This document shows, piece by piece, positions 20,459 through 28,430 of a stretch of DNA of 64,000 bases; the stretch's first letter is position 1, and each line of letters opens with the position of its first letter. Origin of the DNA: Pseudonocardia sulfidoxydans NBRC 16205 (GTDB taxonomy: Bacteria > Actinomycetota > Actinomycetes > Mycobacteriales > Pseudonocardiaceae); the NCBI RefSeq assembly GCF_007989085.1, contig NZ_BJVJ01000009.1, forward strand, positions 54,900 to 118,899. The letters are read 5' to 3'. The translations under genes and the position numbers were made by a program. Under the pieces are notes generated by a model that was given only the letters and a program-made list of their open reading frames with translations, did not search any database and was not told the origin of the DNA.

Positions 20459-21751
20459 TCACGCGCCCCGGGGGGCCACCGCGCGCAGGATCAGGTGCAT
20501 CGCCGTGTCCACCGAGCGCTCCCGGATGTCGGCCCGGCTCCCCCGCAGCCGCGGATCGCGCGCCAGGACCGTGCCGTCGGCCGTCGTCACGCAGAAGCAG
20601 ACGTAGCCCACCGGCTTCGCCTCCGTACTGCCACCCGGACCCGCGACACCCGTGATCCCCACGCCCACGTCGGCGCCGAAGCGATCCCGCGCCCCGTCGG
20701 CAAGCGCTCGCGCCACCTCCGGCGACACCGCCCCGTGCGTCGCGATCATCTCGGCAGGCACACCGAGCAGCGCCGTCTTCGCCTCGTTCGAATAGGCGAC
20801 GACCCCGCCCGCCACATACGCCGACGACCCCGCCCTGTCGACGAGACGCCCCGCCAGCAGGCCGCCCGTGCAGGACTCCCCCGTCGCGACCGTGAAACCC
20901 TTGCCCAGCAACGCCTGCGCCACCAGCTCGTCGACCGTCGCGCCCTCCGCCGACACCAGGTTGCGGGCATGGCGTTCCACGATCAGCCCCGCCAGCTCCT
21001 CGGCGACCGCCTCCGCACCCGGCCGTGCCCGCAGATCGACCTCCAGCTCCGAGTGCCGCAGACACGTCCCCACCTCGACACCCGACAGGTCCCGGGACTC
21101 CCCGACCTCGCGCAACGTCGCCGCGATCTCCGACTCCGGCAGCCCGAAGAACCGCAGCAGCCGCGCGTTCGCCGGCGGGACCGTCGACAACAGGTCCTTC
21201 ACCGCGGGCGCCGCCACCGCCGCCGGCCACATCCCCTGCAGCTCCCGCGGCGGCCCCGGCAGCACCACCACCAGCGGGCCACCCGGCCGATCGACCACCA
21301 GCCCCGGCGCCGTCCCCACCGGCGGCAACGCCGTCGCGCCCCGTGGGACCAGTGCCTGCTTACGCGTCGCCTCGTCCAACGCCGGACCCGCGAAGCCCGT
21401 CCGGGCGCCCCAGTCGGCCAGGATCTCCTCGATCCGGACCCGCATCGCCTCGTCGGGCACCAGATCCACCCCGGCGAACCCGGCCACCACCTCGCCCGTC
21501 AGGTCGTCGGCCGTCGGGCCCAGCCCACCGCTGGTGACGACGAGCGCCACCCCCGCCCCGGCCAGGAACTCCAACGCGCGCATCAGGTCGTCCGGCCGGT
21601 CCCCCGCCGCCACGACGTGCGCGACCTCGAACCCCAGACCCGCCAGCTCCCGCGCCAGCCACGGCCCGTTCGCGTCGCTGATCGCCCCCGTGAGCAGCTC
21701 GCTGCCCGTCACCACGATCCCGGCACGTGGCCGGTCGGCACCCTCACCCAT
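20459..21751 (-). CDS. cinA: CinA-like competence/damage-inducible protein with nicotinamide-nucleotide amidase domain
   Basis: The 430-residue protein has the N-terminal molybdopterin-binding-like domain with ITGSELLTG-type opening (VVTGSELLTGAISDANG) and VTSGGLGPTADDLT. The C-terminal PncC domain contains TGESCTGGLLAGRL and GVGITGVAGPGGSTEAKPVG. CinA proteins hydrolyse ADP-ribose-type compounds and deamidate NMN, recycling damaged pyridine nucleotides. The start is ATG 21751, within the symmetrical TCACCCATGGGTGA, which I regard as chance. It is not next to recA here. Confidence 0.93.
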   Translation of the reverse strand: MGEGADRPRAGIVVTGSELLTGAISDANGPWLARELAGLGFEVAHVVAAGDRPDDLMRALEFLAGAGVALVVTSGGLGPTADDLTGEVVAGFAGVDLVPDEAMRVRIEEILADWGARTGFAGPALDEATRKQALVPRGATALPPVGTAPGLVVDRPGGPLVVVLPGPPRELQGMWPAAVAAPAVKDLLSTVPPANARLLRFFGLPESEIAATLREVGESRDLSGVEVGTCLRHSELEVDLRARPGAEAVAEELAGLIVERHARNLVSAEGATVDELVAQALLGKGFTVATGESCTGGLLAGRLVDRAGSSAYVAGGVVAYSNEAKTALLGVPAEMIATHGAVSPEVARALADGARDRFGADVGVGITGVAGPGGSTEAKPVGYVCFCVTTADGTVLARDPRLRGSRADIRERSVDTAMHLILRAVAPRGA

Positions 21752-21773
21752 GGGTGAACCGTAAAACGCCCCC

Positions 21774-21798
21774 GTGAGCGGCGACAGTCGCCACTCAC
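21774..21798. repeat. Short variant of the GTGAG palindrome, copy 4
   Basis: GTGAGCGGCGAC and GTCGCCACTCAC pair around a minimal loop, with one C-A mismatch, and CCCCC/GGGGG flanks extend the stem. It lacks the central TATAGC part of the longer copies. It lies 18 bases beyond the stop of the membrane protein gene at 21816. Confidence 0.75.
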
Positions 21799-21815
21799 GG
21801 GGGAGCCCCTCGGCG

Positions 21816-22559
21816 TCAGGCGTCCCTGCGCCCCGTGACCCACTGGGCGTCGCTCATCCGCAGCGCCGCCACCCCCACCGACACCAGGAACAACCCCAGG
21901 CAGGCGCCGGACACGATGTTCGCGATCGGGTCGACGTCGAACACCATCGGCAGGGCGACGCCCACGACCAGCGGCAGCGCCATCAGCCAGTGCGCGAACC
22001 CCGCACGCCACGCAGCGACCGTCGCCACCAGGAAACCGACGAACATCACCATGATGAACGGGCCACCCACCAGCGCCCCCAACGGCAGCTCCTGCGCCGC
22101 ATCCGACGCCCGCACCGCCATGTCCACCGGCAACGTCTGACGCATCGCCATGTCGTAGAAGTCCGTCACCAACAAGCCCGGCAACGCCAGCGCGCCGATC
22201 GCCGACAACCCGATCCCGATCGTCCCGCCCACCCGCCAACGCCGCCGCGTCATCGCCGCGAACACCACCAGCACCGGGATGAACGCCATGTACCCGAAAT
22301 GCAGCAACACCGCCGCCAGCTGGCTACGGAACGGATCCGACACCAGCGACGCCAGGTAGTCGGCCTTCGACCCGCTCGCCTCCCACACCGTCGCCGCGAA
22401 ACCCGCCGCCGTCAGCACACCGCCGACGATCGCGACCGCGCCGACGGCGCGGCGGCGGAACCCGGTGGCAGGAGCGATCTCGGGGCCCGTCGAGGAGCCG
22501 GGGCCGGCCGCCGCGGCGGCGACGGTCGGGGTGTTCGTGGTGAGGGCCGTGGCGGTCAT
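21816..22559 (-). CDS. Six-helix membrane protein of unknown function
   Basis: The 247-residue protein begins with an Ala/Thr-rich soluble tail and then has about six hydrophobic segments. I see no catalytic motif. It is divergent from the NarL-type response regulator, with a perfect GGTGTGG/CCACACC palindrome in the shared promoter region, so the two may be coregulated. The start is ATG 22559, behind GGAGC. It could be a stress-related membrane protein, but nothing in the sequence states a function. Confidence 0.75.
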   Translation of the reverse strand: MTATALTTNTPTVAAAAAGPGSSTGPEIAPATGFRRRAVGAVAIVGGVLTAAGFAATVWEASGSKADYLASLVSDPFRSQLAAVLLHFGYMAFIPVLVVFAAMTRRRWRVGGTIGIGLSAIGALALPGLLVTDFYDMAMRQTLPVDMAVRASDAAQELPLGALVGGPFIMVMFVGFLVATVAAWRAGFAHWLMALPLVVGVALPMVFDVDPIANIVSGACLGLFLVSVGVAALRMSDAQWVTGRRDA

Positions 22560-22670
22560 CGTGAGCTCCTTCGGTTCGCCGATCTGTCGACGACAACCCT
22601 GCCGCCGCACCAGCTCCCGCCCGACCCTGCAGCCATGCCTGTCCCGGGTGCGCCGCACCCGACCCCTCAG

Positions 22671-22687
22671 GGTGTGGCCACCACACC
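22671..22687. promoter_or_regulatory. GGTGTGG-CCA-CCACACC operator-like palindrome
   Basis: Perfect 7-base arms flank CCA. The site is 36 bases before the response-regulator start and 112 before the divergent membrane-protein start. A very similar site (GGTGTGGCGAGCACACC) occurs at 31971 upstream of the alternative-oxidase gene. Two copies in two promoter regions suggest one regulator. Confidence 0.6.
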
Positions 22688-22722
22688 TGCCTCCCCACGG
22701 AGGCTTCCCTACAGTTGGGGGT

Positions 22723-23382
22723 GTGACGATCAGTGTGGTTCTGGCCGAGGACAACGCGCTGCTGCGCCACGGGCTGGTCAGGCTCGTCGGCGCCGACGAC
22801 GACCTCGAACTCGTCGGCTCCGCCGCCGACCTCCCCGGGCTGCGCGCGCTCGTCGACGAACACAAGCCCCAGGTCGTCGTCACCGACATCCGGATGCCCC
22901 CCACCAACACCGACGAGGGCATCTCCTTCGCCGCCGACCTGCGCACCAGCAACCCCGACACCGGCGTCATCCTGCTCAGCCAGTACGCCGAGGCCGCCTA
23001 CGCGCTCAAGCTCCTCGCCGAGGGCACCGCCCGCCGCGGCTACCTCCTCAAGGAACGCGTCGCCGACGGCGCCGAGCTCAACGAGGCAATCCACCGCGTC
23101 GCCGACGGCGGCTCCGTCATCGACCCCACCGTCATCGAAGGGCTCGTCGCCGCCCAGCGCGCCAAGCCCTCCGAACTCGACAAGCTCACCCCCCGCGAGC
23201 TCGAGGTCCTCGGCGAGATGGCGCAGGGCAAGTCGAACGCCTCCATCGCCGCCGCCCTCGTCCTCTCCGAGCGCGCCATCGAGAAGCACACCAACTCGAT
23301 CTTCTCCAAGCTCGGCCTCTCCGAGGAGCGCGACCTCAACCGCCGCGTCAGCGCCGTGCTCGTCTACCTGCAGAACTCGTGA
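22723..23382 (+). CDS. NarL/FixJ-family response regulator
   Basis: The 219-residue protein has a receiver domain (VVLAEDNALLRHGLVRL; phospho-acceptor Asp55 in VVVTDIRMPP) and a C-terminal LuxR-type helix-turn-helix (LTPRELEVLGEMAQGKSNASI, then LSERAIEKHTNSIFSKLGL). No kinase gene adjoins it. The nearest HisKA_3-type kinase, the usual partner class, is at 28423-30093 with an ABC exporter and no regulator of its own, so the two may form a split pair; this is inference. The start is GTG 22723. Confidence 0.92.
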   Translation: MTISVVLAEDNALLRHGLVRLVGADDDLELVGSAADLPGLRALVDEHKPQVVVTDIRMPPTNTDEGISFAADLRTSNPDTGVILLSQYAEAAYALKLLAEGTARRGYLLKERVADGAELNEAIHRVADGGSVIDPTVIEGLVAAQRAKPSELDKLTPRELEVLGEMAQGKSNASIAAALVLSERAIEKHTNSIFSKLGLSEERDLNRRVSAVLVYLQNS

Positions 23383-23563
23383 TCGAGTAGATCGCTCGGT
23401 CCCGGCGTCGTCGGCCACCGGCAGGGCGACGTCCAGCCCTGACGTCCGGCGCCGGGGCCGTACCGATCGCTCTCCGAGGCGCCTGACAGCCCGTAACGTG
23501 TCCGGCACCGCGCGCGAACACGTCGTGTCGGGCCGAACGACCAACGGGAGCGACCGTGTAGCC

Positions 23564-23688
23564 GCGCGCAACTCCACTGCTCCGACTTGCCCCTCCGACG
23601 ACCGTGAAGTTGCGCGCCACACCCCGCGCGCAACGTCACTGCTGCCCAGAGGCCGGATCCGCAGCAATGAGGTTGCGCACTCGAGCAA
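23564..23688. repeat. Pair of GCGCAACCTCACTGC-type inverted repeats
   Basis: Two diverged hairpins lie side by side. The first (23564-23617) runs from GCGCGCAACTCCACTGC to GTGAAGTTGCGCGC. The second (23626-23688) runs from GCGCGCAACGTCACTGCTG to CAGCAATGAGGTTGCGC. They belong to the family found at 48653, 52473 and 61603. Their position is about 180 bases after the response regulator. Confidence 0.8.
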
Positions 23689-24194
23689 GTGCGCATGAGT
23701 CCGGCCCGGCCCGCCTTCGTCGGGCTATATGAGCTCCGCGCGGAAGCAGGCAGCCCACTCGCGCACGGCTCCCTGGGCTGCCGGGCCCGACAAGCGAACG
23801 TGTTGCACGCGTCGCATGGCAGCGCTGACGACACCCTCGGCGCGACCTCGGCCGACGAACGTGTCATCAGAGCCGCCCCACCGCGCTGATGCCACGTTCG
23901 ATGTCGCTGTGGAGGGCGAGCGGCGTGACGTTCCGCGTCACCGCGCTCGCCTCGTCCCGTCGGTGCGCGCCCTGTGCGGTCGACGCTCGCCCAACATGCC
24001 GCGCGACGTCAGGGGAAGCCTCGCACCGATCAGCGTTCCACGCATCCCGACCGCGGCCCCCCTGACTCCGCCGGCGCACCCTCCCCCGGAGCGTGGGAGT
24101 CCGCGCCGAGACCGACGTGAGTGCTGTTCCGAGGCGCCCCGACAGCACTGGTGTCGGTCTCGGCGTCGGCTCCGCAACCGGCCTCGACGGTGAA
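23689..24194. other. Long gene-free stretch
   Basis: I see no credible gene on either strand in these 506 bases, although several frames are open. None of the translations resembles a protein family or shows the third-position GC pattern of the neighbours. Together with 23383-23563 this is one of the largest empty areas in the window and may hold decayed sequence. Confidence 0.5.
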
Positions 24195-24220
24195 GGGCCG
24201 GCCGGGTGTCCGGCCGGCCC
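24195..24220 (-). terminator. Strong hairpin terminator after the protease gene
   Basis: GGGCCGGCCGG and CCGGCCGGCCC are perfect 11-base arms around GTGT. The hairpin starts 25 bases beyond the stop codon of the protease gene that reads leftwards. The transcript has no clear T run, but such GC-only hairpins are common terminators in actinobacteria. Confidence 0.7.
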
Positions 24221-24245
24221 CTCGGGTCGGGTCGTGCGGCTGCGG

Positions 24246-25907
24246 TCAGCCGCGGGGACGGCCGCAGGTGGTGCAGGCGGCGGCGTCGGCGGCCAGGGTC
24301 GTGCCGCAGGTGGCGCAGCCGGCCGGGGCCGGGTTGTCGACGACGACCGTCGTCGCGCCCGGGTCGAAGGTCGCCTCGGCGGGGGCCGGCGGGGCCGGGC
24401 GGTAGAGCGCGCCGTCCTGCTGCCAGCCCTGCTGCGGGGCGACGACCGGGAAACCGACCGGCGGGCTCACCGGCTGGACCGGAGCAGGCTGGACCGGAGC
24501 AGGCTGGACCGGAGCGGGCTGGGCCGGAGCGGGCTGCATCGGGGCCGGGAGGTAGCCCTGCGGCGGCGCGGGGCGGTACTGCTGCATCGGGTACTGCTGC
24601 ATCGGGTACTGCTGCGGGTAGCCGGGACCGCCGACGGGCAGGTCGGGGTTGCCGCCGCCGAACGCGGGGGCCGAGCCGCCGGAGCGGCGCTTGCGCGACA
24701 CCAGGACCATCGTCAGCGCACCACCGATGACGACGACCGCGCCACCGCCGATGAGCGACCACATCAGGATCGGCGACATGCCCTCGGCGGCGGGCGGCGC
24801 GACGGGGGTGTCACCGAACTTGTCGCGGGCCTTGGCGGCGAGCGTCTTGAACTGGGTGGCCTGGGCGTGGTTCGGGTGGACCTGCAGGAGCTTGTCGAGG
24901 CCGGCGATGGCGTCGTTGAAGTGGCCGCCGTAGTAGGCGTCGAGGGCGGCGCGGAAGCTCTTGTCCTCCGGGCCGAGCTCGTTGCGGACGCCGTTGCGCG
25001 ACAGCAGTTCCGAGAGGCCGTTGGAGGGTGCGATGAAGTTGAAGGCCTGCGACTCCGAGGCCGGCTTGAAGCTGTTGACGCCGATGACGCGGCCGTCGAG
25101 GCCGACGGTCGGGCCGCCGCTCATGCCGCCGGAGAGGGCGGCGCTGGTCTCGTAGACGGGGACGGTGCCGAGGGTCTTCTTGGAGCTGACCTGGCCGTCC
25201 TTGTTGGACGGTTCGAGGCTGGCGTCGGTGACGGCGTCGGCGCTGGCCGGGTAGCCGATGGACAGGACGGGGGTGCCGATCTGGACGTCGGCGTCGGTGG
25301 CGAGCTCGACGCTCGGGAGGTCGGTGGTCTCGACCTTCAGGAGGGCGACGTCGCCCTGGTCGAGGGGCCGGTAGTCGACGACGCGGGCGGGTAGCGCGTC
25401 GGCGTTGGTGGTCGAGCCGGTGATGACGGAGATCTGGGCGTCGATGGGTGAGCCCTTGGTGGCGCCCTCGACGGTCCAGTTGGCCATGCCGTACTGGTAG
25501 GCGGTGGCGAGGTCGACGCCCGGGATGGCGGCGACGACCTGCTGGGCGGCGGCGAGGACGAACTCGGACTTGATGCCCTGGGCGGTGGTGGTGTCGACGC
25601 AGTGGCCGGCGGTGGCGACGTAGCCGTTGGGGTTGACGCCGAAGCCGGTGCAGGTGGTGGCGAGCTGGTAGGGGGCGCCGTTGTTGAAGAAGGTGCCGGT
25701 CTCGTCGGCGACGTAGCCGGTGAAGGTGCTGGTGAGGTAGGTGATGGCGGGGCGGACGGCGGCGGCGGTCTTCTCGGTGGCGGTCGCCGCCTGGGGTGAC
25801 CCGGGTGGTGCCGAGGTCTGGGCCATGGCGGGTGCGACGCCGATGAGTGCGGCGGCGACGGCGACGGCGCCGACGGTGGCGGCGCGGGACAGGGTGCGCA
25901 GTGCCAT
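24246..25907 (-). CDS. HtrA-like trypsin-fold protease with TM helix and cytoplasmic zinc ribbon
   Basis: The 553-residue protein starts with a signal peptide ending APAMA-QTS. A trypsin-like domain has His in VATAGHCVD, Asp in QGDVALLKVE and Ser in SGGMSGGPTVG. A helical tetratricopeptide-like stretch (YYGGHFNDAIAGLDKLLQVH) follows, then one membrane helix (LMWSLIGGGAVVVIGGAL) and basic residues. The cytoplasmic part has Pro/Gln-rich repeats (PAPVQ several times, YPMQQ twice) and ends in a four-Cys zinc ribbon (CATCGTTL, CTTCGRP). The arrangement suggests a protease whose state is sensed inside the cell; this is inference. The start is ATG 25907, behind AAGGA. Confidence 0.88.
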   Translation of the reverse strand: MALRTLSRAATVGAVAVAAALIGVAPAMAQTSAPPGSPQAATATEKTAAAVRPAITYLTSTFTGYVADETGTFFNNGAPYQLATTCTGFGVNPNGYVATAGHCVDTTTAQGIKSEFVLAAAQQVVAAIPGVDLATAYQYGMANWTVEGATKGSPIDAQISVITGSTTNADALPARVVDYRPLDQGDVALLKVETTDLPSVELATDADVQIGTPVLSIGYPASADAVTDASLEPSNKDGQVSSKKTLGTVPVYETSAALSGGMSGGPTVGLDGRVIGVNSFKPASESQAFNFIAPSNGLSELLSRNGVRNELGPEDKSFRAALDAYYGGHFNDAIAGLDKLLQVHPNHAQATQFKTLAAKARDKFGDTPVAPPAAEGMSPILMWSLIGGGAVVVIGGALTMVLVSRKRRSGGSAPAFGGGNPDLPVGGPGYPQQYPMQQYPMQQYRPAPPQGYLPAPMQPAPAQPAPVQPAPVQPAPVQPVSPPVGFPVVAPQQGWQQDGALYRPAPPAPAEATFDPGATTVVVDNPAPAGCATCGTTLAADAAACTTCGRPRG

Positions 25908-26072
25908 GGTGGGGGTCCTTCCTCGACCGAGCGGGGCTTCGGTGCTGACATCGAGAACGATGCCGCCCGGAGGGGATCCGGTTCGAGGTTGGGACCTGGC
26001 GGGTGCGGGGGCGCGTTCCCGCTGGTCGAGGGTGCGGTTTTCCACACCCCGTCGGTGAGGCGGACAGCCGGG

Positions 26073-28430
26073 TCAGCCGGTCGCGAGCGCCACGGCGGGA
26101 GGGGTGCGGGCGGCGCGCGCCGCGGGGGCGAGCGACAGCAGCAGAGCGCCGGCGAGGACGGCGGGGACGATCACGACGAGGAGCCGGCCGGGGACGGCGA
26201 GGTCGCCGGCGACGCCGGTGGCGGTGGCGAGCTGCCACCACAGGACGCGGGCGGCGCCGAGCCCGAGCGGGACGCCGATGACGAGGGCGGGCAGCACGGT
26301 GGTGGCGGCCATGACGGCGAGGGTGGCGCGGACCTGTCCGGGGGTGGCGCCGAGGACGGACAGGACGGCGACCTCGCGGGCGTGTCGTCGACCGGAGGTG
26401 AGCAGGGCGTGGACGAGTCCGGCGCCGGCGACGACGGCGAGCACGAGCGCGAGCAGCTCGGGGAGGGTGACGAGGTCGGCGAGGTTGCCGACTGCCGTCG
26501 GCACCTCCCGTTGGAACACCTCGAGGCCCTGGCTGAGCTCGGCGAACAGGGCGTCGGCGGTGCCGGGGACGGCGAGGACGGCGGCGTCGTAGAGGGGCTG
26601 GCCGGGGGTGATGGCGCGCATGACGTCGGGGGTGACGACGACGCCGTCCCCGATCCCGCCCTGGTTCTGTGAGGTCAGGACGGCCTTGCCGACGATCCGC
26701 AGGACGACGGTGCCGCCGTGGACGCGGCGGACCTCGAGGGTGTCGCCGACGTCGACCCCGAGGCGTGAGGCGAGCCGCGGGCCGACGGCGACCTCGTCGG
26801 GGGCGGCGGGCATGCGGCCGCCGGCGACGGCGATGGGCATGTGTCCTTTGCGGACGTCGCGGCTGGCGACCTCGACGGCGTCGCCGTCGGCGAGCTCGGC
26901 CGAGCCGGCGGCGCCGACGTCGAGGGCGGCGACGCGGGGGTCGGCGACGAGCCGGGCGACGTCGGGTTCGCGGGCGTCGACGATGGTGAGGTCGGCGGCC
27001 TGCCCGTAGCGGGCGGGGGTGTCGACGAGGCGTTGCAGGCTGGCCCCGAATGCGACGGCGGCGACGACGCCGGCCATGGCGAGTGAGGCGGCGACGACTG
27101 TCGCGACGGCGGGCACACCGCCGCGGCCGACGCGTCCGTGGATGGCGAGCCGCATCCCCAGCACGGCGGCGGGCCAGCGCCGGAAGGGGTTGATCGCGGC
27201 GGCGCGGACGGGGGGGACGACGGCGGCGCGGCGGCGGCCGGCGATGGCGGCGGCCGCAGCGACGACGAGCAGGAACACGACGGCGGTGCCGATGCCGCCG
27301 AGTACGACGAGCGCCCAGACGGGGCGGAACCCGGGGGTGGGTTCGAACCGTGCCTGGCTGCCGAGTGGTTCGAGCCAGCCGGAGGCGAGCGCGACGCCAC
27401 CGGCGACGATCCCGGCGACGACGGCGGCTCCGACGGCGGCGAGGGCGCGGGCGGCGGTGCGTTCACTCGCGCGCATGCCGAGGGCGGACTCGACGCCTTG
27501 GGTGCCGCCGCGGGCGCTGTGGTGGCGCAGCATGCTCTGGCCGAGGACCTGCAGCCCGCCGAGGGCGAGGACGACGACGAACAGGATCAGTCCGCCGACG
27601 AGGACCTGTTCGGCGGCCCGGACGGACGGGTCGACGGTGGCGCTGGGCAGCTCGACGCTGTGCGGCAGGTACTGGGAGACGACCGACGGCGAGATCTGGT
27701 CGACGACGGCGGCGGTGCGGGCGAAGGCGGCGCCGAACCGTTGGGCGGCGTCGGCGTCGGGGGTGAACCGCACGTAGATGGAGTAGCCGACGATGTCGGG
27801 CAGGAACTTCGCGGCGAACGCCGGCCCGGCCTGGACGTTGGCCAGCGCTCCGCCCCACGAGGGCATGCGGGCGATCCCGACGACGCGCACGGTCGTGGTG
27901 GGGCCGGCGGGCGGGCCGAAGCCGACGTCGAACCGGGAGACCTGGTCGAGCGTCAGCATCCCGAGGGTGACGGTGGCGCCGACGCCGAGTCCGCTGCTCT
28001 GCGCGAGGGGTTCGCTGACGATGATCTCGTCGGGGGCGTCGCGGGCGGGGGCGCGCCCGTCGATGATCACGGGGTCGACGAGGGCCTCGTGCTCGGTGGT
28101 GGGGGCGCCGATGGAGACGAACCGCAGGGCGGGCCCGTCGAGCTGGGCGATCCAGGCCTCGTCGGTGCGGGCCTGCGCGACGGCGGGCAGGGACGGGACG
28201 GCGGCGGCGAGCTGGGGCTGGTCGGCGGCGACGAGGGCGCGGGCGTCGTCGAGGTGCACGGCGTCGACGAGGCGGGGGTAGGCGGTGGCGGTGCGCCCGG
28301 CGAGCCCGATGCCGCCGAGGACGATGCCCGCGACGAGCCCGAACACCAGGGCCATGAGCAGCGTCGCCCGCCAGCCGACGCGGAGCTCGGCGCGGGCGAC
28401 GGCGCGGATCGCGCCGAACGCGTCACCCAT
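26073..28430 (-). CDS. ABC exporter permease, FtsX/MacB type
   Basis: The 785-residue protein has one N-terminal membrane helix (ATLLMALVFGLVAGIVLGGIGL), a large extracellular region, a group of helices near the middle, a second extracellular region and three C-terminal helices. This duplicated FtsX layout is typical of the MacB/LolE class that moves peptides, lipids or antibiotics. It overlaps the sensor kinase gene by 8 bases and follows the ATPase gene in the same operon, so ATPase and permease are partners. Confidence 0.9.
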   Translation of the reverse strand: MGDAFGAIRAVARAELRVGWRATLLMALVFGLVAGIVLGGIGLAGRTATAYPRLVDAVHLDDARALVAADQPQLAAAVPSLPAVAQARTDEAWIAQLDGPALRFVSIGAPTTEHEALVDPVIIDGRAPARDAPDEIIVSEPLAQSSGLGVGATVTLGMLTLDQVSRFDVGFGPPAGPTTTVRVVGIARMPSWGGALANVQAGPAFAAKFLPDIVGYSIYVRFTPDADAAQRFGAAFARTAAVVDQISPSVVSQYLPHSVELPSATVDPSVRAAEQVLVGGLILFVVVLALGGLQVLGQSMLRHHSARGGTQGVESALGMRASERTAARALAAVGAAVVAGIVAGGVALASGWLEPLGSQARFEPTPGFRPVWALVVLGGIGTAVVFLLVVAAAAAIAGRRRAAVVPPVRAAAINPFRRWPAAVLGMRLAIHGRVGRGGVPAVATVVAASLAMAGVVAAVAFGASLQRLVDTPARYGQAADLTIVDAREPDVARLVADPRVAALDVGAAGSAELADGDAVEVASRDVRKGHMPIAVAGGRMPAAPDEVAVGPRLASRLGVDVGDTLEVRRVHGGTVVLRIVGKAVLTSQNQGGIGDGVVVTPDVMRAITPGQPLYDAAVLAVPGTADALFAELSQGLEVFQREVPTAVGNLADLVTLPELLALVLAVVAGAGLVHALLTSGRRHAREVAVLSVLGATPGQVRATLAVMAATTVLPALVIGVPLGLGAARVLWWQLATATGVAGDLAVPGRLLVVIVPAVLAGALLLSLAPAARAARTPPAVALATG

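Noticed and set aside
20412..20655. Small proteins starting MAIVAIATIATH or MSGDSRYSDYRHSQ near several loci
   Set aside because: These come from translating the 40-bp palindrome in different frames; they recur wherever the repeat occurs and have no other common sequence.
21744..21757. TCACCCATGGGTGA palindrome over the cinA start codon
   Set aside because: It is formed by the first codons and the ATG; no second copy or neighbouring regulator supports an operator.
23689..24194. A coding region after the response regulator
   Set aside because: Open frames exist on both strands, but none shows family motifs or a consistent codon pattern.
28423..28430. Frameshift between kinase and permease
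   Set aside because: The 8-base overlap ATGGGTGA is ordinary translational coupling; both proteins are complete.
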